Source: Chryseobacterium rhizoplanae
Lineage (GTDB): Bacteria; Bacteroidota; Bacteroidia; Flavobacteriales; Weeksellaceae
Assembly (NCBI RefSeq): GCF_900182655.1
Contig: NZ_FXTC01000017.1
Span: 1-46,494 of the forward strand
Reading direction: 5' to 3'
Length of the DNA: 46,494 nucleotides
Made by a program: the position numbers and the translations under genes. Within the stretch, counting starts at the first letter, position 1. Each line of letters starts with the position of its first letter. This document shows positions 6,508 to 15,070 of this stretch, in pieces. The notes below the pieces were generated by a model, which had not been told where the DNA came from, ran no database searches, and saw only the letters and a list, made by a program, of their open reading frames with translations.

Positions 6508-9500
6508 GTCTAATAACAAAAGAATTTTCGTAGAAAAAAGAGGAATTTTCGATGTTGAAAGTCCAAAAATTTTTGATGAAGTAAAAGCGGTGGTTCCGGC
6601 AGTTCAAAGCGTGAAAGTATACAACGTGTATGATATTTTCAATCTGAACGACGGAGAATTTGAAAAAGTAGTGAACAATACTTTCGTAGACCCTGTTACT
6701 GATATTTTACACACAGAAAACCCTGCAAAAGCAATTCATTTCGGAATGGAATTTTTACCAGGTCAGTATGATCAGAGAGCAGATTCTGCACAGCAGTGTA
6801 TCGCTTTGTTGACAGAAAATGAAAAATCAAAAGTAAGAAGTGGAAAACTGATCGAATTTGAAGGAGTTTCTGAAGCTGATTTGGTGAAAATCAAAGACCT
6901 TCTGATCAACAAAGTAGAATCTCAGGAAAAAGACTTATCAATTCTGGATATTCCTGCAGATGAAACGCCATCAAAAGTGATTATCCACGAAAACTTTATC
7001 AATTTCAATGATGCAGAGCTAGAGAATTTCTATAACAATCATGGTTTTGCTTTAGGATTGGATGACCTGAAATTCATTCAGGAATACTTCAAAACTGAAG
7101 AAAGAAATCCTACGGAAACGGAATTAAAAGTATTAGACACATATTGGAGTGACCACTGTCGTCACACGACTTTTGAAACACAGTTGTCAGACATTCAGTT
7201 TGAAGGTCAGTTCAAACATACATTGGAAACCATTTTCAATGATTATATCGAAAAAAGAAAATTCTTAGGCCGCGAATTGAAGCCAATTTCCCTAATGGAT
7301 CTTGCAACAGTATGCGGTAAATATTTCCATAAAACAGGGAATCTTGATAACCTTGTCATTTCTGATGAGATCAATGCATGTACCATCCAGATCGAAGCAG
7401 AATACGACGGTAAAAAAGAACCCTGGTATTTATTATTCAAAAACGAAACACACAATCACCCTACGGAGATTGAACCGTTTGGTGGTGCATCCACTTGTTT
7501 AGGAGGGGCGATCAGAGATCCGTTATCCGGGAGATCTTTTGTATTCCAGGCAATGAGATTAACGGGAGCTGCAGATGTTTTGGAACCGGTTGATAAAACA
7601 TTACCAGGAAAATTACCTCAGAAAACTATTACAAAACAGGCTGCCAACGGATATTCATCTTATGGTAACCAGATTGGTCTTGCGACTACAATGGTTTCCG
7701 AAATCTATGACGAAGGATACAAAGCCAAGAGAATGGAAGTTGGTTTCGTTACCGGAGCTGTTCCTGTGGATTGGGTAAGACGTGAGAAGCCTGAGAACGG
7801 TGATTCAATCATTATTTTAGGAGGAGCAACAGGTCGTGACGGAGTAGGAGGAGCAAGCGGAAGTTCAAAAGAACAGGATGAGACTTCTATCCATACCATG
7901 AGTTCAGAAGTTCAGAAAGGAAATGCTGTAGAAGAACGCAAAATTCAGAGATTATTCAGAAATCCTGAAGTAACGAAGCTGATCAAAAAATCAAATGACT
8001 TCGGAGCAGGAGGTGTTTCTGTAGCGATTGGTGAGATTGCAGACTCTTTGGAAGTCAACTTGGATGTATTACCATTAAAATATGAAGGATTAAACGGAAC
8101 CGAACTGGCGATTTCTGAATCTCAGGAAAGAATGGCGGTAGTAGTAGATCCTCAGGATAAAGAAAAATTCATCAGATTCTGTGAAGCTGAAAACATTGTT
8201 GCCGTAGAAGTGGCAAAAGTGACAGACTCAGGAAGAATGCAGATGTTCTGGAAAGGAGATAAAATTGTAGACCTTTCAAGAGCTTTCTTAGATACCAATG
8301 GATGTTCAAAATCTCAGGAGGTGAAAATCACTCACCTTGAAGAAGTAAAAGAAGAAACAAAAGCTTTCACAGCAGAAAACTTCCTGAACATCTTAAAAGA
8401 TAAAAACGTTGCTTCCCAAAAAGGGCTATTGGAAATGTTTGACTCTTCAATTGGAGCGACTACAGTTGCAATGCCTTTAGGAGGAAAATATCAGCAGACC
8501 CTGATGGAAGGAAGTGTGCAGACATTACCTGTTTTAGGAGCAAAAGATATTAAAACCGTTTCTTTGGCAAGCTGGGGATTTGATGCTGAAATTTCAAAAC
8601 AAAATTCACTGTTAGGATCATCTTATGCCGTAGTAGAAAGTGTGGCGAAGATTGTTGCCATGGGAGGTGATTATAAAAATATCAGACTAAGCTTCCAGGA
8701 ATACTTCGAAAAATTAGGACAAAATCCTGAGAAATGGGGTAAACCTTTAGCTTCACTTTTAGGAGCTTATGATGCGCAGATCAATTTAAGTTTGGCTGCC
8801 ATCGGAGGTAAAGATTCTATGAGTGGAACGTACCAGGATCTGAATGTTCCGCCAACCTTGATTTCTTTTGCATGTGCCAATGGAGATAAAGAAAATATCA
8901 TCTCTCCTGAATTGAAAAGCACAGGAAACAAACTGTATTTCTTCAACCATATCGCTCAGGAAAGCGGACTTCCAAACTATAATGCTTTAAAAGAAGTTTT
9001 TGAATTCATCTTCGAAAACATCAAAGCAGGAAAAATTGTTTCTGTGAAAACAGTGAAAGAAGGAGGTCTTGCAGTTGCTTTAGCAAAAATGAGTTTCGGA
9101 AACAGATTAGGAGCTGATATCAATGCTGATGAAAATATTTTACTGGCGAAAAATATCGGAAGCTTAGTTATTGAAGCGAAAGAAGAATTAAGCTCAGCAG
9201 CCCTTCAGCTTATCGGAGAAGTAAAAGATTCAGGTATTGTAAAGATCAACGGTCTTGAATCCAATATCGCAGACCTTGTATCTGCCAATACAAATACATT
9301 TGAAAACCTTTTCCCGACAGTAGAAAAAGAAAAGATTACGGTTGAAATTGATGAAAAATCAAACTCAATCCATCCAAGAAATATCATTATTAAAAAACAC
9401 GGAATTGCACAGCCAAAAGTATTTGCTCCGGTATTCCCGGGAACCAACTGTGAGTATGACACGCTGAATGCATTCCAGAAAGAAGGTGCGGTAGTGAGCA

Positions 9501-10201
9501 GCCTGCCTTTGATCAATATCAACCACCAATTATTGGAGGAAAGTATTGATACATGGGTAGAAGAGATCAGAACTTCTCAGATTCTGGCATTCTCTGGAGG
9601 GTTCTCTGCTGGTGACGAGCCGGATGGTTCTGCAAAATTCATTGTTAACGTTCTAAAAAACGAGAAAATGAAAAATGCAGTTCATGAATTGTTAGACAGA
9701 GACGGTATGATCATCGGTATCTGTAACGGATTCCAGGCTCTTGTGAAATCAGGATTATTACCTTACGGAAGAATCAAAGATTTGGATGAAAACTCTCCAA
9801 CGTTAGCTCACAACGCGATCAGAAGACATATCTCTCAAATGGTTACCGTAAAAGTAGTGAATGACGAAAGCCCTTGGTTAAAAGGAATGAAAGATCAGAC
9901 TTTCACTATTCCGATTTCCCACGGTGAAGGACGTTTCATGGCTTCAGAAGAAGAAATCAAAAAGTTGTATGAAAACGGACAAATTGCTACCCAATACATA
10001 GATTTTGATGGAAACATCGCTCATGGGATGCCGTTCAACCCGAATAACTCATTATTCGGAATTGAAGGAGTTACCAGCCCATGTGGAAAGATTTACGGTA
10101 GAATGGGACACCCGGAAAGATTTGCCGAAGGTCTCATGAAAAATATACCAACCGCGAATTATCACAACATATTCAAAAACGGTGTTGAATACTTCAAATA
10201 A
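6506..10201 (+). CDS. purL: phosphoribosylformylglycinamidine synthase, large single-chain type
   Basis: This enzyme converts FGAR, glutamine and ATP to FGAM in purine synthesis. At 1231 residues it is the long form, with synthetase and glutaminase fused. Visible landmarks are WSDHCRHTTFET (linker), FKNETHNHPTEIEPFGGA (ATP site), GGKDSMSGTY in the second half, and the C-terminal class I amidotransferase. The latter shows PVFPGTNCEYDT, the nucleophile Cys1073 in GICNGFQ, and His1202/Glu1204 in GHPERF. All expected active-site residues are present. The ATG at 6506 is the only sensible start. The barstar-like gene begins 13 bp after the stop, so the two may be co-transcribed. Confidence 0.97.
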   Translation: MSNNKRIFVEKRGIFDVESPKIFDEVKAVVPAVQSVKVYNVYDIFNLNDGEFEKVVNNTFVDPVTDILHTENPAKAIHFGMEFLPGQYDQRADSAQQCIALLTENEKSKVRSGKLIEFEGVSEADLVKIKDLLINKVESQEKDLSILDIPADETPSKVIIHENFINFNDAELENFYNNHGFALGLDDLKFIQEYFKTEERNPTETELKVLDTYWSDHCRHTTFETQLSDIQFEGQFKHTLETIFNDYIEKRKFLGRELKPISLMDLATVCGKYFHKTGNLDNLVISDEINACTIQIEAEYDGKKEPWYLLFKNETHNHPTEIEPFGGASTCLGGAIRDPLSGRSFVFQAMRLTGAADVLEPVDKTLPGKLPQKTITKQAANGYSSYGNQIGLATTMVSEIYDEGYKAKRMEVGFVTGAVPVDWVRREKPENGDSIIILGGATGRDGVGGASGSSKEQDETSIHTMSSEVQKGNAVEERKIQRLFRNPEVTKLIKKSNDFGAGGVSVAIGEIADSLEVNLDVLPLKYEGLNGTELAISESQERMAVVVDPQDKEKFIRFCEAENIVAVEVAKVTDSGRMQMFWKGDKIVDLSRAFLDTNGCSKSQEVKITHLEEVKEETKAFTAENFLNILKDKNVASQKGLLEMFDSSIGATTVAMPLGGKYQQTLMEGSVQTLPVLGAKDIKTVSLASWGFDAEISKQNSLLGSSYAVVESVAKIVAMGGDYKNIRLSFQEYFEKLGQNPEKWGKPLASLLGAYDAQINLSLAAIGGKDSMSGTYQDLNVPPTLISFACANGDKENIISPELKSTGNKLYFFNHIAQESGLPNYNALKEVFEFIFENIKAGKIVSVKTVKEGGLAVALAKMSFGNRLGADINADENILLAKNIGSLVIEAKEELSSAALQLIGEVKDSGIVKINGLESNIADLVSANTNTFENLFPTVEKEKITVEIDEKSNSIHPRNIIIKKHGIAQPKVFAPVFPGTNCEYDTLNAFQKEGAVVSSLPLININHQLLEESIDTWVEEIRTSQILAFSGGFSAGDEPDGSAKFIVNVLKNEKMKNAVHELLDRDGMIIGICNGFQALVKSGLLPYGRIKDLDENSPTLAHNAIRRHISQMVTVKVVNDESPWLKGMKDQTFTIPISHGEGRFMASEEEIKKLYENGQIATQYIDFDGNIAHGMPFNPNNSLFGIEGVTSPCGKIYGRMGHPERFAEGLMKNIPTANYHNIFKNGVEYFK

Positions 10202-10214
10202 CAATACAGGAAAA

Positions 10215-10595
10215 ATGATCGTCATCTATGGCGGTCATTTTTCGTCTTTAGCCGGTTTCTACGAAGAAATTTCCAGTGTTCTGATGAAAGATGCAGATTG
10301 GAAAGTTGGAACGCTTGATGGCTTTGATGATATTCTCTACGGAGGCTTCGGAGTAATAGAAGGCAAAGAAAAAATTGAAATCATCTGGAAAGAATCAGAG
10401 AAATCAGAAAAGGACCTTGGTTTTGATGCCACTCGTGAATTCTACAACAATAAGATCAGACAAGGAAAACCATTCAATATAGAATTGATTCAGCAAAAAT
10501 TAGATGATTTGACCGAAGGAAAAGGGCAAACCCTTTTTGAAATTCTGGTGGAAATTATAGAGTCCCATAGCAATATTACACTGACATTAGAATGA
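10215..10595 (+). CDS. barstar-like ribonuclease inhibitor family protein
   Basis: This 126-residue protein reads MIVIYGGHFSSLAGFYEEIS, a barstar-like first strand and helix. A central DWKVGTLDGFDDILYGGFG segment corresponds to the conserved aspartate/tryptophan helix region of barstar. The end, GQTLFEILVEIIESHSNITLTLE, matches the last helix and strand. Barstar binds and blocks barnase-type RNases. No RNase gene is adjacent, so this is an orphan inhibitor or a protein with another partner. I chose the ATG at 10215; the frame is open back into purL (10182), but the extension adds only unrelated residues. It follows purL by 13 bp. Family assignment is by pattern only. Confidence 0.7.
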   Translation: MIVIYGGHFSSLAGFYEEISSVLMKDADWKVGTLDGFDDILYGGFGVIEGKEKIEIIWKESEKSEKDLGFDATREFYNNKIRQGKPFNIELIQQKLDDLTEGKGQTLFEILVEIIESHSNITLTLE

Positions 10596-11045
10596 TAAGT
10601 AATGAGTAATGAGTGGGAATATTTACATTTTCCAGCTAGCTTCAGCAAATCAACTTGTTGATTCATTCTTTGCTCCCTGGAATCAAGAGAATAGCAATAA
10701 TATATTTGCGTCAAAAAGCAGAATACATTTTAAACCATTAAAAATAATAAAGACTGTAAGAAAAGTTAAGGTTCATCGCTGATGAATAAGGTATTCTGCT
10801 TCATAATAGCTTTAGCTGTTGCCTTAATAATTCTTCATTCCTTCAAAAATCTTAATGGTTCAAATAAGTTTATTCAACCAGGGTACAAAATTGGTCTATA
10901 GCTAAGTGAAACGCCCTTGCAAACGAAAACATAAAATTAATATAAACACTTAGCGCCCTTTTGCGTTAAAAACTATGCAAGTTGAAAGATATTAATAATT
11001 TTTCTCACTATTTTTACTTCAACAAAAAGGAAACAATAGAAGTTA
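10596..11045. other. gene-poor spacer with interleaved inverted repeats
   Basis: No convincing gene in 450 bp. Two perfect inverted repeats interleave: AAGCAGAATAC (10716-10726) with GTATTCTGCTT (10791-10801), and AACCATTAA (10733-10741) with TTAATGGTT (10852-10860). Further on, CGCCCTTGC and CGCCCTTTTGCG occur near 10911-10966. This looks like degenerate dispersed intergenic repeat sequence. A T-rich stretch ending TATTTTTACTTC before 11046 could hold the promoter of the next gene. Confidence 0.5.
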
Positions 11046-11675
11046 ATGAAGAAAATTATTTACGGGCTGTTCTTCGGTGACAGCATTACCTACGGAGAAT
11101 ATGACGGTGTTTTTGGTGGCTGGGTAGATATTCTGAAAAGATATGCCTTGCAGCAATTTCACGAGGGAAATGGTGATGAACTGATTTTATTCAATTTAGG
11201 AATCGGAGGAGAAACTACAGAAGGATTGCTGAAAAGAATTCTCCACGAGCTCAGTGCCAGAAATTCAGCTGATGGAAACCTTGTTTTTTTAAGCTACGGA
11301 GCCAACGACCTTGCGATAAAAGACGGAATACAGATTGTAGACCCTGAAAAATTTAAAAACAACATGAGTATAGCCATCGCGAATGCCAAAGAATTTCCCA
11401 ACGAAATTTATCTTGTTAGCATTCTTCCTTTCTCTCAAAAAATAGATGGAGTGGTGGTAAGCTCCGGAAAAAAAAGAATCAACCAGGATGTTGTTGTCTA
11501 TAATCAGATCCTTAAAGATCTTGCAGCAGAACACTCACTGGGGTATATTGATTTTTATTCTGCTTTCCTTGAAGATAAAGAAATTCTATTATCTGCAGAC
11601 GGAGTGCATCCCAACGAAAAAGGCTATGGAATGATGGCTGAAGTTGCAATCCCAATTATTGAAAAATATTTATAA
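11046..11675 (+). CDS. SGNH/GDSL-family hydrolase (lipase/esterase type)
   Basis: The 209-residue protein has the SGNH blocks in order. Block I is FFGDSITYG (nucleophile Ser13), the block II glycine is in LGIGGETT, block III is SYGANDL, and block V is ADGVHPNEKG with the Asp-x-x-His pair. Enzymes of this family hydrolyse esters or thioesters; the substrate cannot be told from sequence. No signal peptide is evident, so it is probably cytoplasmic. Its stop codon overlaps the ATG of the following gamma-glutamylcyclotransferase gene (TAATG), so the two are translationally coupled. Confidence 0.88.
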   Translation: MKKIIYGLFFGDSITYGEYDGVFGGWVDILKRYALQQFHEGNGDELILFNLGIGGETTEGLLKRILHELSARNSADGNLVFLSYGANDLAIKDGIQIVDPEKFKNNMSIAIANAKEFPNEIYLVSILPFSQKIDGVVVSSGKKRINQDVVVYNQILKDLAAEHSLGYIDFYSAFLEDKEILLSADGVHPNEKGYGMMAEVAIPIIEKYL

Positions 11676-12007
11676 TGCCAAATTTATTTTCTTACGGAAC
11701 CTTACAGAAAGAGCAGGTTCAAATGGAAACCTTTGGAAGACTTTTACAAGGTGAAAAAGATATCTTATCAGGCTATAAATTAAAAATGCTTGAAATTACA
11801 GACCCTGAAGTACTGCGGAAAAGTGGACAGAAATACCATCCCGTACTGGAATTTTCAGGGAATGATGATGATCAGATAGAAGGTGTTCTTTTTGAAGTGA
11901 CAGAAGCCGAAATCCTTCAGGCAGATGAATATGAAGTAGATGACTATAAAAGAATTGAAACCGTTTTTAAATCCGGGAAGAAAGGGTTTATTTATGTCGG
12001 AAAATAG
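11675..12007 (+). CDS. gamma-glutamylcyclotransferase family (AIG2-like) protein
   Basis: A 110-residue protein with the family's start, LFSYGTLQKEQVQ (glycine-rich substrate loop), a central VLEFSGNDDDQIEGVLFEV, and DEYEVDDYKR with the conserved catalytic glutamate. Family members remove gamma-glutamyl or related groups as 5-oxoproline. The exact substrate is unknown. The start codon overlaps the upstream stop by 1 nt, so it forms a two-gene operon with the SGNH hydrolase. Confidence 0.88.
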   Translation: MPNLFSYGTLQKEQVQMETFGRLLQGEKDILSGYKLKMLEITDPEVLRKSGQKYHPVLEFSGNDDDQIEGVLFEVTEAEILQADEYEVDDYKRIETVFKSGKKGFIYVGK

Positions 12008-12058
12008 TCATTGCAAGCAAAGCAATCTCACTAGTTCCTATAGAATTTCAACGGGATC

Positions 12059-12138
12059 TTTGTCATTCCGAGCAGAGCGAGGAATCTATACTATAATTGG
12101 TTTATAAAATATGTAGAGACTCCTACGGAGTGACAAAA
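12059..12138. repeat. imperfect palindromic intergenic element (TGTCATTCC family)
   Basis: The ends TTTGTCATTCCG and CGGAGTGACAAAA are inverted, and inside, GGAATCT faces GAGACTCC. Related half-sites occur near 35686, 35846 and 38670 in this window. No ORF lies inside. It resembles a MITE/REP-type dispersed element. Confidence 0.55.
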
Positions 12139-12297
12139 TTGGAATAGACTAAGCAAAAAGAGAATAGCCGCAGAAATTTAATTCAATAGGAACGTGCTTT
12201 AGCCCGTTTATCTAAAACGTCAACATTCAAATAGCTTTAGCTAAAACTTAAAAAAAATATCCTATTCAATCATTAAAAAAAACTACTGACACACACC

Positions 12298-12328
12298 TGT
12301 CACAACCTGTCCTTACTTTTGTCACAAC
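12298..12328 (+). promoter_or_regulatory. promoter with direct repeat upstream of the GyrI-like gene
   Basis: TACTTTTG (12314-12321) fits the -7 consensus. TGTCACAAC occurs at 12298-12306 and again at 12320-12328, exactly 22 bp (two helical turns) apart and bracketing the -7 element. That spacing would suit a dimeric regulator, but no regulator gene is adjacent. Confidence 0.45.
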
Positions 12329-12342
12329 AAAAAAATAAAGAA

Positions 12343-12801
12343 ATGAATAACATGAAAGTGGAACCTTTTAAGGTCATCGGAATCTCAGTAAGAACAACCA
12401 ATGAAAATGGGCAGGCAGGAAAAGACATTCCGGTCTTATGGGAAAAATTGATCAATGAGGATATTCTAAATTCAATTCCAAATAAGATAGACAATACCAT
12501 TTATTCCATCTATACGGATTACGAAAAAGACCATACAAAGCCCTATACAACAGTTCTTGGATGTAAAGTGGAAAACCTTGATAATATTCCTGAAGGAATG
12601 GTAGGTTATTCTTTTGATGGTGGAGATTACATAAGATTTACTACAAAAGGAGATCTTTCAAAAGGGTTGGTGATCAATGAATGGTTGAAAATCTGGAAAA
12701 TGGATCTCGGAAGAATATTTACTGCTGATTTTGAAATCTATGGAGAAAAGGCACAGAACCCGTCAGATGCCGAAGTAGATATCTTAATTGCCGTGAAATA
12801 A
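12343..12801 (+). CDS. GyrI-like/effector-binding domain protein
   Basis: This 152-residue protein looks like the stand-alone bacterial effector-binding (GyrI-like) domain. It begins MKVEPFKVIGISVRTTNE and contains IPVLWEKLINED, YTTVLGCKVENLDNIPEGM, GGDYIRFTTKGDL and VINEWLKIWKMDL. This is the order seen in the C-terminal domains of AraC/MerR drug-responsive regulators and in GyrI/SbmC proteins. No DNA-binding domain is present, so it probably binds small molecules or a partner protein. I use the ATG at 12343 because the -7 promoter motif lies just upstream; the ATG at 12352 is equally possible. Confidence 0.75.
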   Translation: MNNMKVEPFKVIGISVRTTNENGQAGKDIPVLWEKLINEDILNSIPNKIDNTIYSIYTDYEKDHTKPYTTVLGCKVENLDNIPEGMVGYSFDGGDYIRFTTKGDLSKGLVINEWLKIWKMDLGRIFTADFEIYGEKAQNPSDAEVDILIAVK

Positions 12802-12846
12802 GAAAAAAGACTTTTTGCCTTCACAACTTATGAACTGAAGACGTGA

Positions 12847-12904
12847 AATTCCCCTCCCTCGGAGGGGTGGCAAAAATTCAGAGGATTTTTGACGGGGTGG
12901 TTTT
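12847..12904 (+). repeat. palindromic G/C-rich repeat, copy 1 (DUF559-associated family)
   Basis: The element reads AATTCCCCTCCCTCGGAGGGG-TGG, then a CAAAAAT...ATTTTTG stem, then GACGGGGTGG-TT. It consists of two hairpins, each followed by a GGGGTGG block. Copies 2 and 3 flank the DUF559 nuclease gene near 31.4-31.9 kb. This one abuts the 3' end of the diacylglycerol kinase gene; its last bases overlap that gene's stop codon. Confidence 0.85.
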
Positions 12905-13295
12905 AATCTACAAAAAACAGCTGCTTTATTGCTTGTATAAATCTTAAAATATATTTTCCATACACCAAAATCCCGACAATCACCGATGCAATGGCTGTCA
13001 AAACAACAGCACCAGCCGCAATATCTTTAATAAAGCCAATTCTTTTGTCGAAATCAGGTTGGATGATATCACAAATCTTTTCAATAGCAGTATTGAAAAT
13101 TTCAGCACTTAAAACAGCAAACGAAGCAATAAAAACCAACGCTGCATCTGTGTTGTTCAGTCTGAAATAAAAAATAAGGAAAAGGTTTATAAAGAATGCG
13201 AGAACTTCGATCTGGAAATTTCTTTCCGTCTTCATCATCATGAAAACACCCCGGAAAGCATTGAGAAAACTTTTATGAAGGGGAGGTTTTTGCAT
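12903..13295 (-). CDS. diacylglycerol kinase family (DgkA-like) membrane protein
   Basis: A 130-residue integral membrane kinase of the DgkA/undecaprenol-kinase family, phosphorylating a membrane lipid alcohol with ATP. It shows the family core: the N-terminal FLNAFRGVFMMMKTERNFQIE, two hydrophobic helices (FFINLFLIFYF and AALVFIASFAVL), the active-site segment SAEIFNTAIEKICD with the catalytic Glu, and DIAAGAVVLTAIASVIVGILV as the last helix. The frame also offers an ATG 7 codons upstream (13316); the shorter start begins MQKPPLHKSF. The 3' end abuts the palindromic repeat at 12847-12904. Whether the substrate is diacylglycerol or undecaprenol is not decided by sequence. Confidence 0.9.
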   Translation of the reverse strand: MQKPPLHKSFLNAFRGVFMMMKTERNFQIEVLAFFINLFLIFYFRLNNTDAALVFIASFAVLSAEIFNTAIEKICDIIQPDFDKRIGFIKDIAAGAVVLTAIASVIVGILVYGKYILRFIQAIKQLFFVD

Positions 13296-13316
13296 AATTC
13301 TGAACTTTTCATACAA

Positions 13317-13626
13317 AGATAGGCTTTGTATTCTGATTGTTATGAATTATCTTTTATATTCGAAATGTGGTATTATAGGGAAAAATGATCAACATTAATT
13401 CTCTTTTGCTTCCAATACTCATGTTGTAATGCATTTTGAAGAAAAAATGTACAAATAGAAATCTGAATAAAGTGAATATTTGATGAAAATTACAAGATCA
13501 AAAGAAATTTAACCATAATATCAAGGCTCAAAACAAATTAAGGATATTTGTGAAAAACTCCTCCATATTATTCTTTTCTTTATTGTATCTATTTATTATA
13601 TTTGTAGAAACTTATTTTATAAATCT
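13317..13626. other. divergent intergenic region with dnaN promoter
   Basis: No gene seen. TATATTTG at 13597-13604 matches the -7 consensus and lies 22 bp before the dnaN ATG. The rest is AT-rich and should also contain the leftward promoter of the diacylglycerol kinase gene, which I could not place. Confidence 0.5.
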
Positions 13627-14757
13627 ATGAAATTTATTATTTCAAGTGGTGAACTGCAGAAGGCGTTGCAAACTGTAAGTGGCGTAATATCAAGCTCTCA
13701 ATCGAGACCGATTTTAGAAAACTATCTTTTTGAATTAGACGGAAATAATGTTACCATTACAGCATCTGACGGCGAGACAACTCTTGTTACTTCTCTGGAA
13801 GTAAAGTCTGATGATACAGGTAAATTTGCTGTTCCTGCTAAAATTTTTCAGGATTTTATCAAGACCTATGGTGAACAGCCTCTGACATTTGTTGTAAAAG
13901 ACAATGCCGAAGGTACGGGAAGCCAGCTTGAGATTTTAGATGAAAAAGATAATTTCGCAGTAGCATTAGACAATGCTGATGACTATCCTGAATTACCGGA
14001 ATTTGACGCTTCACAAAGTGTTACAATGCCGGCTGGAGTTTTGTCTGAAGCTTTGACAAACACCCTATTCGCTACAAGTAATGATTCTCTTCGTCCAGTA
14101 ATGACAGGAGTGCTTTTCCAGTTTGGAGAAAACGAAACCAATTTCGTATCTACAGACTCCCACAGATTGGTGGTATACAAAAGAGCAGACCTTATGAATG
14201 CGGAGCCGATGGAGTTTATCATGCCTAAAAAACCTCTGAACATTTTCAAAAATATTCTGGCGAGTTCCAACGAAGACGTTACGATCGACTTCAATGAGAA
14301 TATGGCCAAGTTTACTTTTGGTAAGCATATCTGGATCTGTAGACTGATTGATGGTAAATATCCAAACTATACAGCGGTAATTCCAAAGGAAAATCCAAAT
14401 GTATTGACAATCAACAGAAACCTTTTATTAGGAGCGATCAAAAGAGCATCTATCATGTCTAATAAATCTACCAACCAGGTAAGATTCAAGCTTTCCGGAA
14501 ATATTCTTCACCTTCATGCAGAAGATACTGAATATGCAAACAAAGCAGACATGCAGATTCCTTGTGACTACAACGGAGAAGATATCAATATCGGATTCAG
14601 CTCAAAATTCTTAACGGAAATGCTGACCATTTTAGGATCTGATGATATTACTATGAAAATGTCTCAACCTAACAGGCCAGGGATCATTGAACCTCTTGAT
14701 GGTCTTGAAGAAAATGAAAATATCTTAATGTTATCAATGCCTGTAATAGGATTATAA
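13627..14757 (+). CDS. dnaN: DNA polymerase III beta subunit (sliding clamp)
   Basis: DnaN forms the dimeric ring that tethers replicative polymerase to DNA. The 376-residue protein has the three-domain clamp pattern: N-terminal MKFIISSGELQKALQTVSGVI and SRPILENYLFEL, a middle LRPVMTGVLFQF and STDSHRLVVYK, and the C-terminal NIGFSSKFLTEML and the terminal LMLSMPVIGL. Length is standard. It is monocistronic, with a -7 motif 22 bp upstream and a strong hairpin terminator. dnaA, often next to dnaN elsewhere, is not here, so this is not an origin-type cluster. Confidence 0.97.
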   Translation: MKFIISSGELQKALQTVSGVISSSQSRPILENYLFELDGNNVTITASDGETTLVTSLEVKSDDTGKFAVPAKIFQDFIKTYGEQPLTFVVKDNAEGTGSQLEILDEKDNFAVALDNADDYPELPEFDASQSVTMPAGVLSEALTNTLFATSNDSLRPVMTGVLFQFGENETNFVSTDSHRLVVYKRADLMNAEPMEFIMPKKPLNIFKNILASSNEDVTIDFNENMAKFTFGKHIWICRLIDGKYPNYTAVIPKENPNVLTINRNLLLGAIKRASIMSNKSTNQVRFKLSGNILHLHAEDTEYANKADMQIPCDYNGEDINIGFSSKFLTEMLTILGSDDITMKMSQPNRPGIIEPLDGLEENENILMLSMPVIGL

Positions 14758-14781
14758 GATTAACATATACCCATAAAAAAG

Positions 14782-14808
14782 AAAGCTGGAATTTTTCCGG
14801 CTTTTTTT
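14782..14808 (+). terminator. intrinsic terminator of dnaN
   Basis: AAAGCTGGAA pairs with TTCCGGCTTT (one wobble) and is followed by seven T residues, 25 bp after the stop. Confidence 0.85.
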
Positions 14809-14850
14809 GTAATCCTGAATTCCGACTCATAATTGTAATGATATGGAATC

Positions 14851-15058
14851 GACTTGGAATTACGAGCGTCAAGAAAATTTCAATGTAATCTGTTAAAAAA
14901 TTTTCACTGTTTGAGCATGGGATAGAATATTGAAACGAAGCAGAACCGGATAATCCATGTGAGTTTGTAAATTTTAGGAAGACATTAGATTTTTAGCGGA
15001 TGATTCCTGTCTTTAACTTTTGTATATTTTTGCTTCAAGGCAAAAGTAGAGTAAAAAC
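14851..15058 (+). repeat. long structured direct repeat, diverged copy F
   Basis: A sixth copy of the repeat seen at 1668-3270, more diverged (GACTTGGAATTACGAGCG start). It ends with TTTTGC-TTCAAG-GCAAAA, the same compensatory hairpin variant as copy B. It fills the gap between dnaN and the M23 peptidase, 12 bp before the latter's ATG. Confidence 0.8.
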
Positions 15059-15070
15059 ATTTTAATAAAC

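Noticed and set aside
13627..14757. Replication origin next to dnaN
   Set aside because: No dnaA, no DnaA-box cluster and no gyrB or recF neighbours; dnaN is isolated here.
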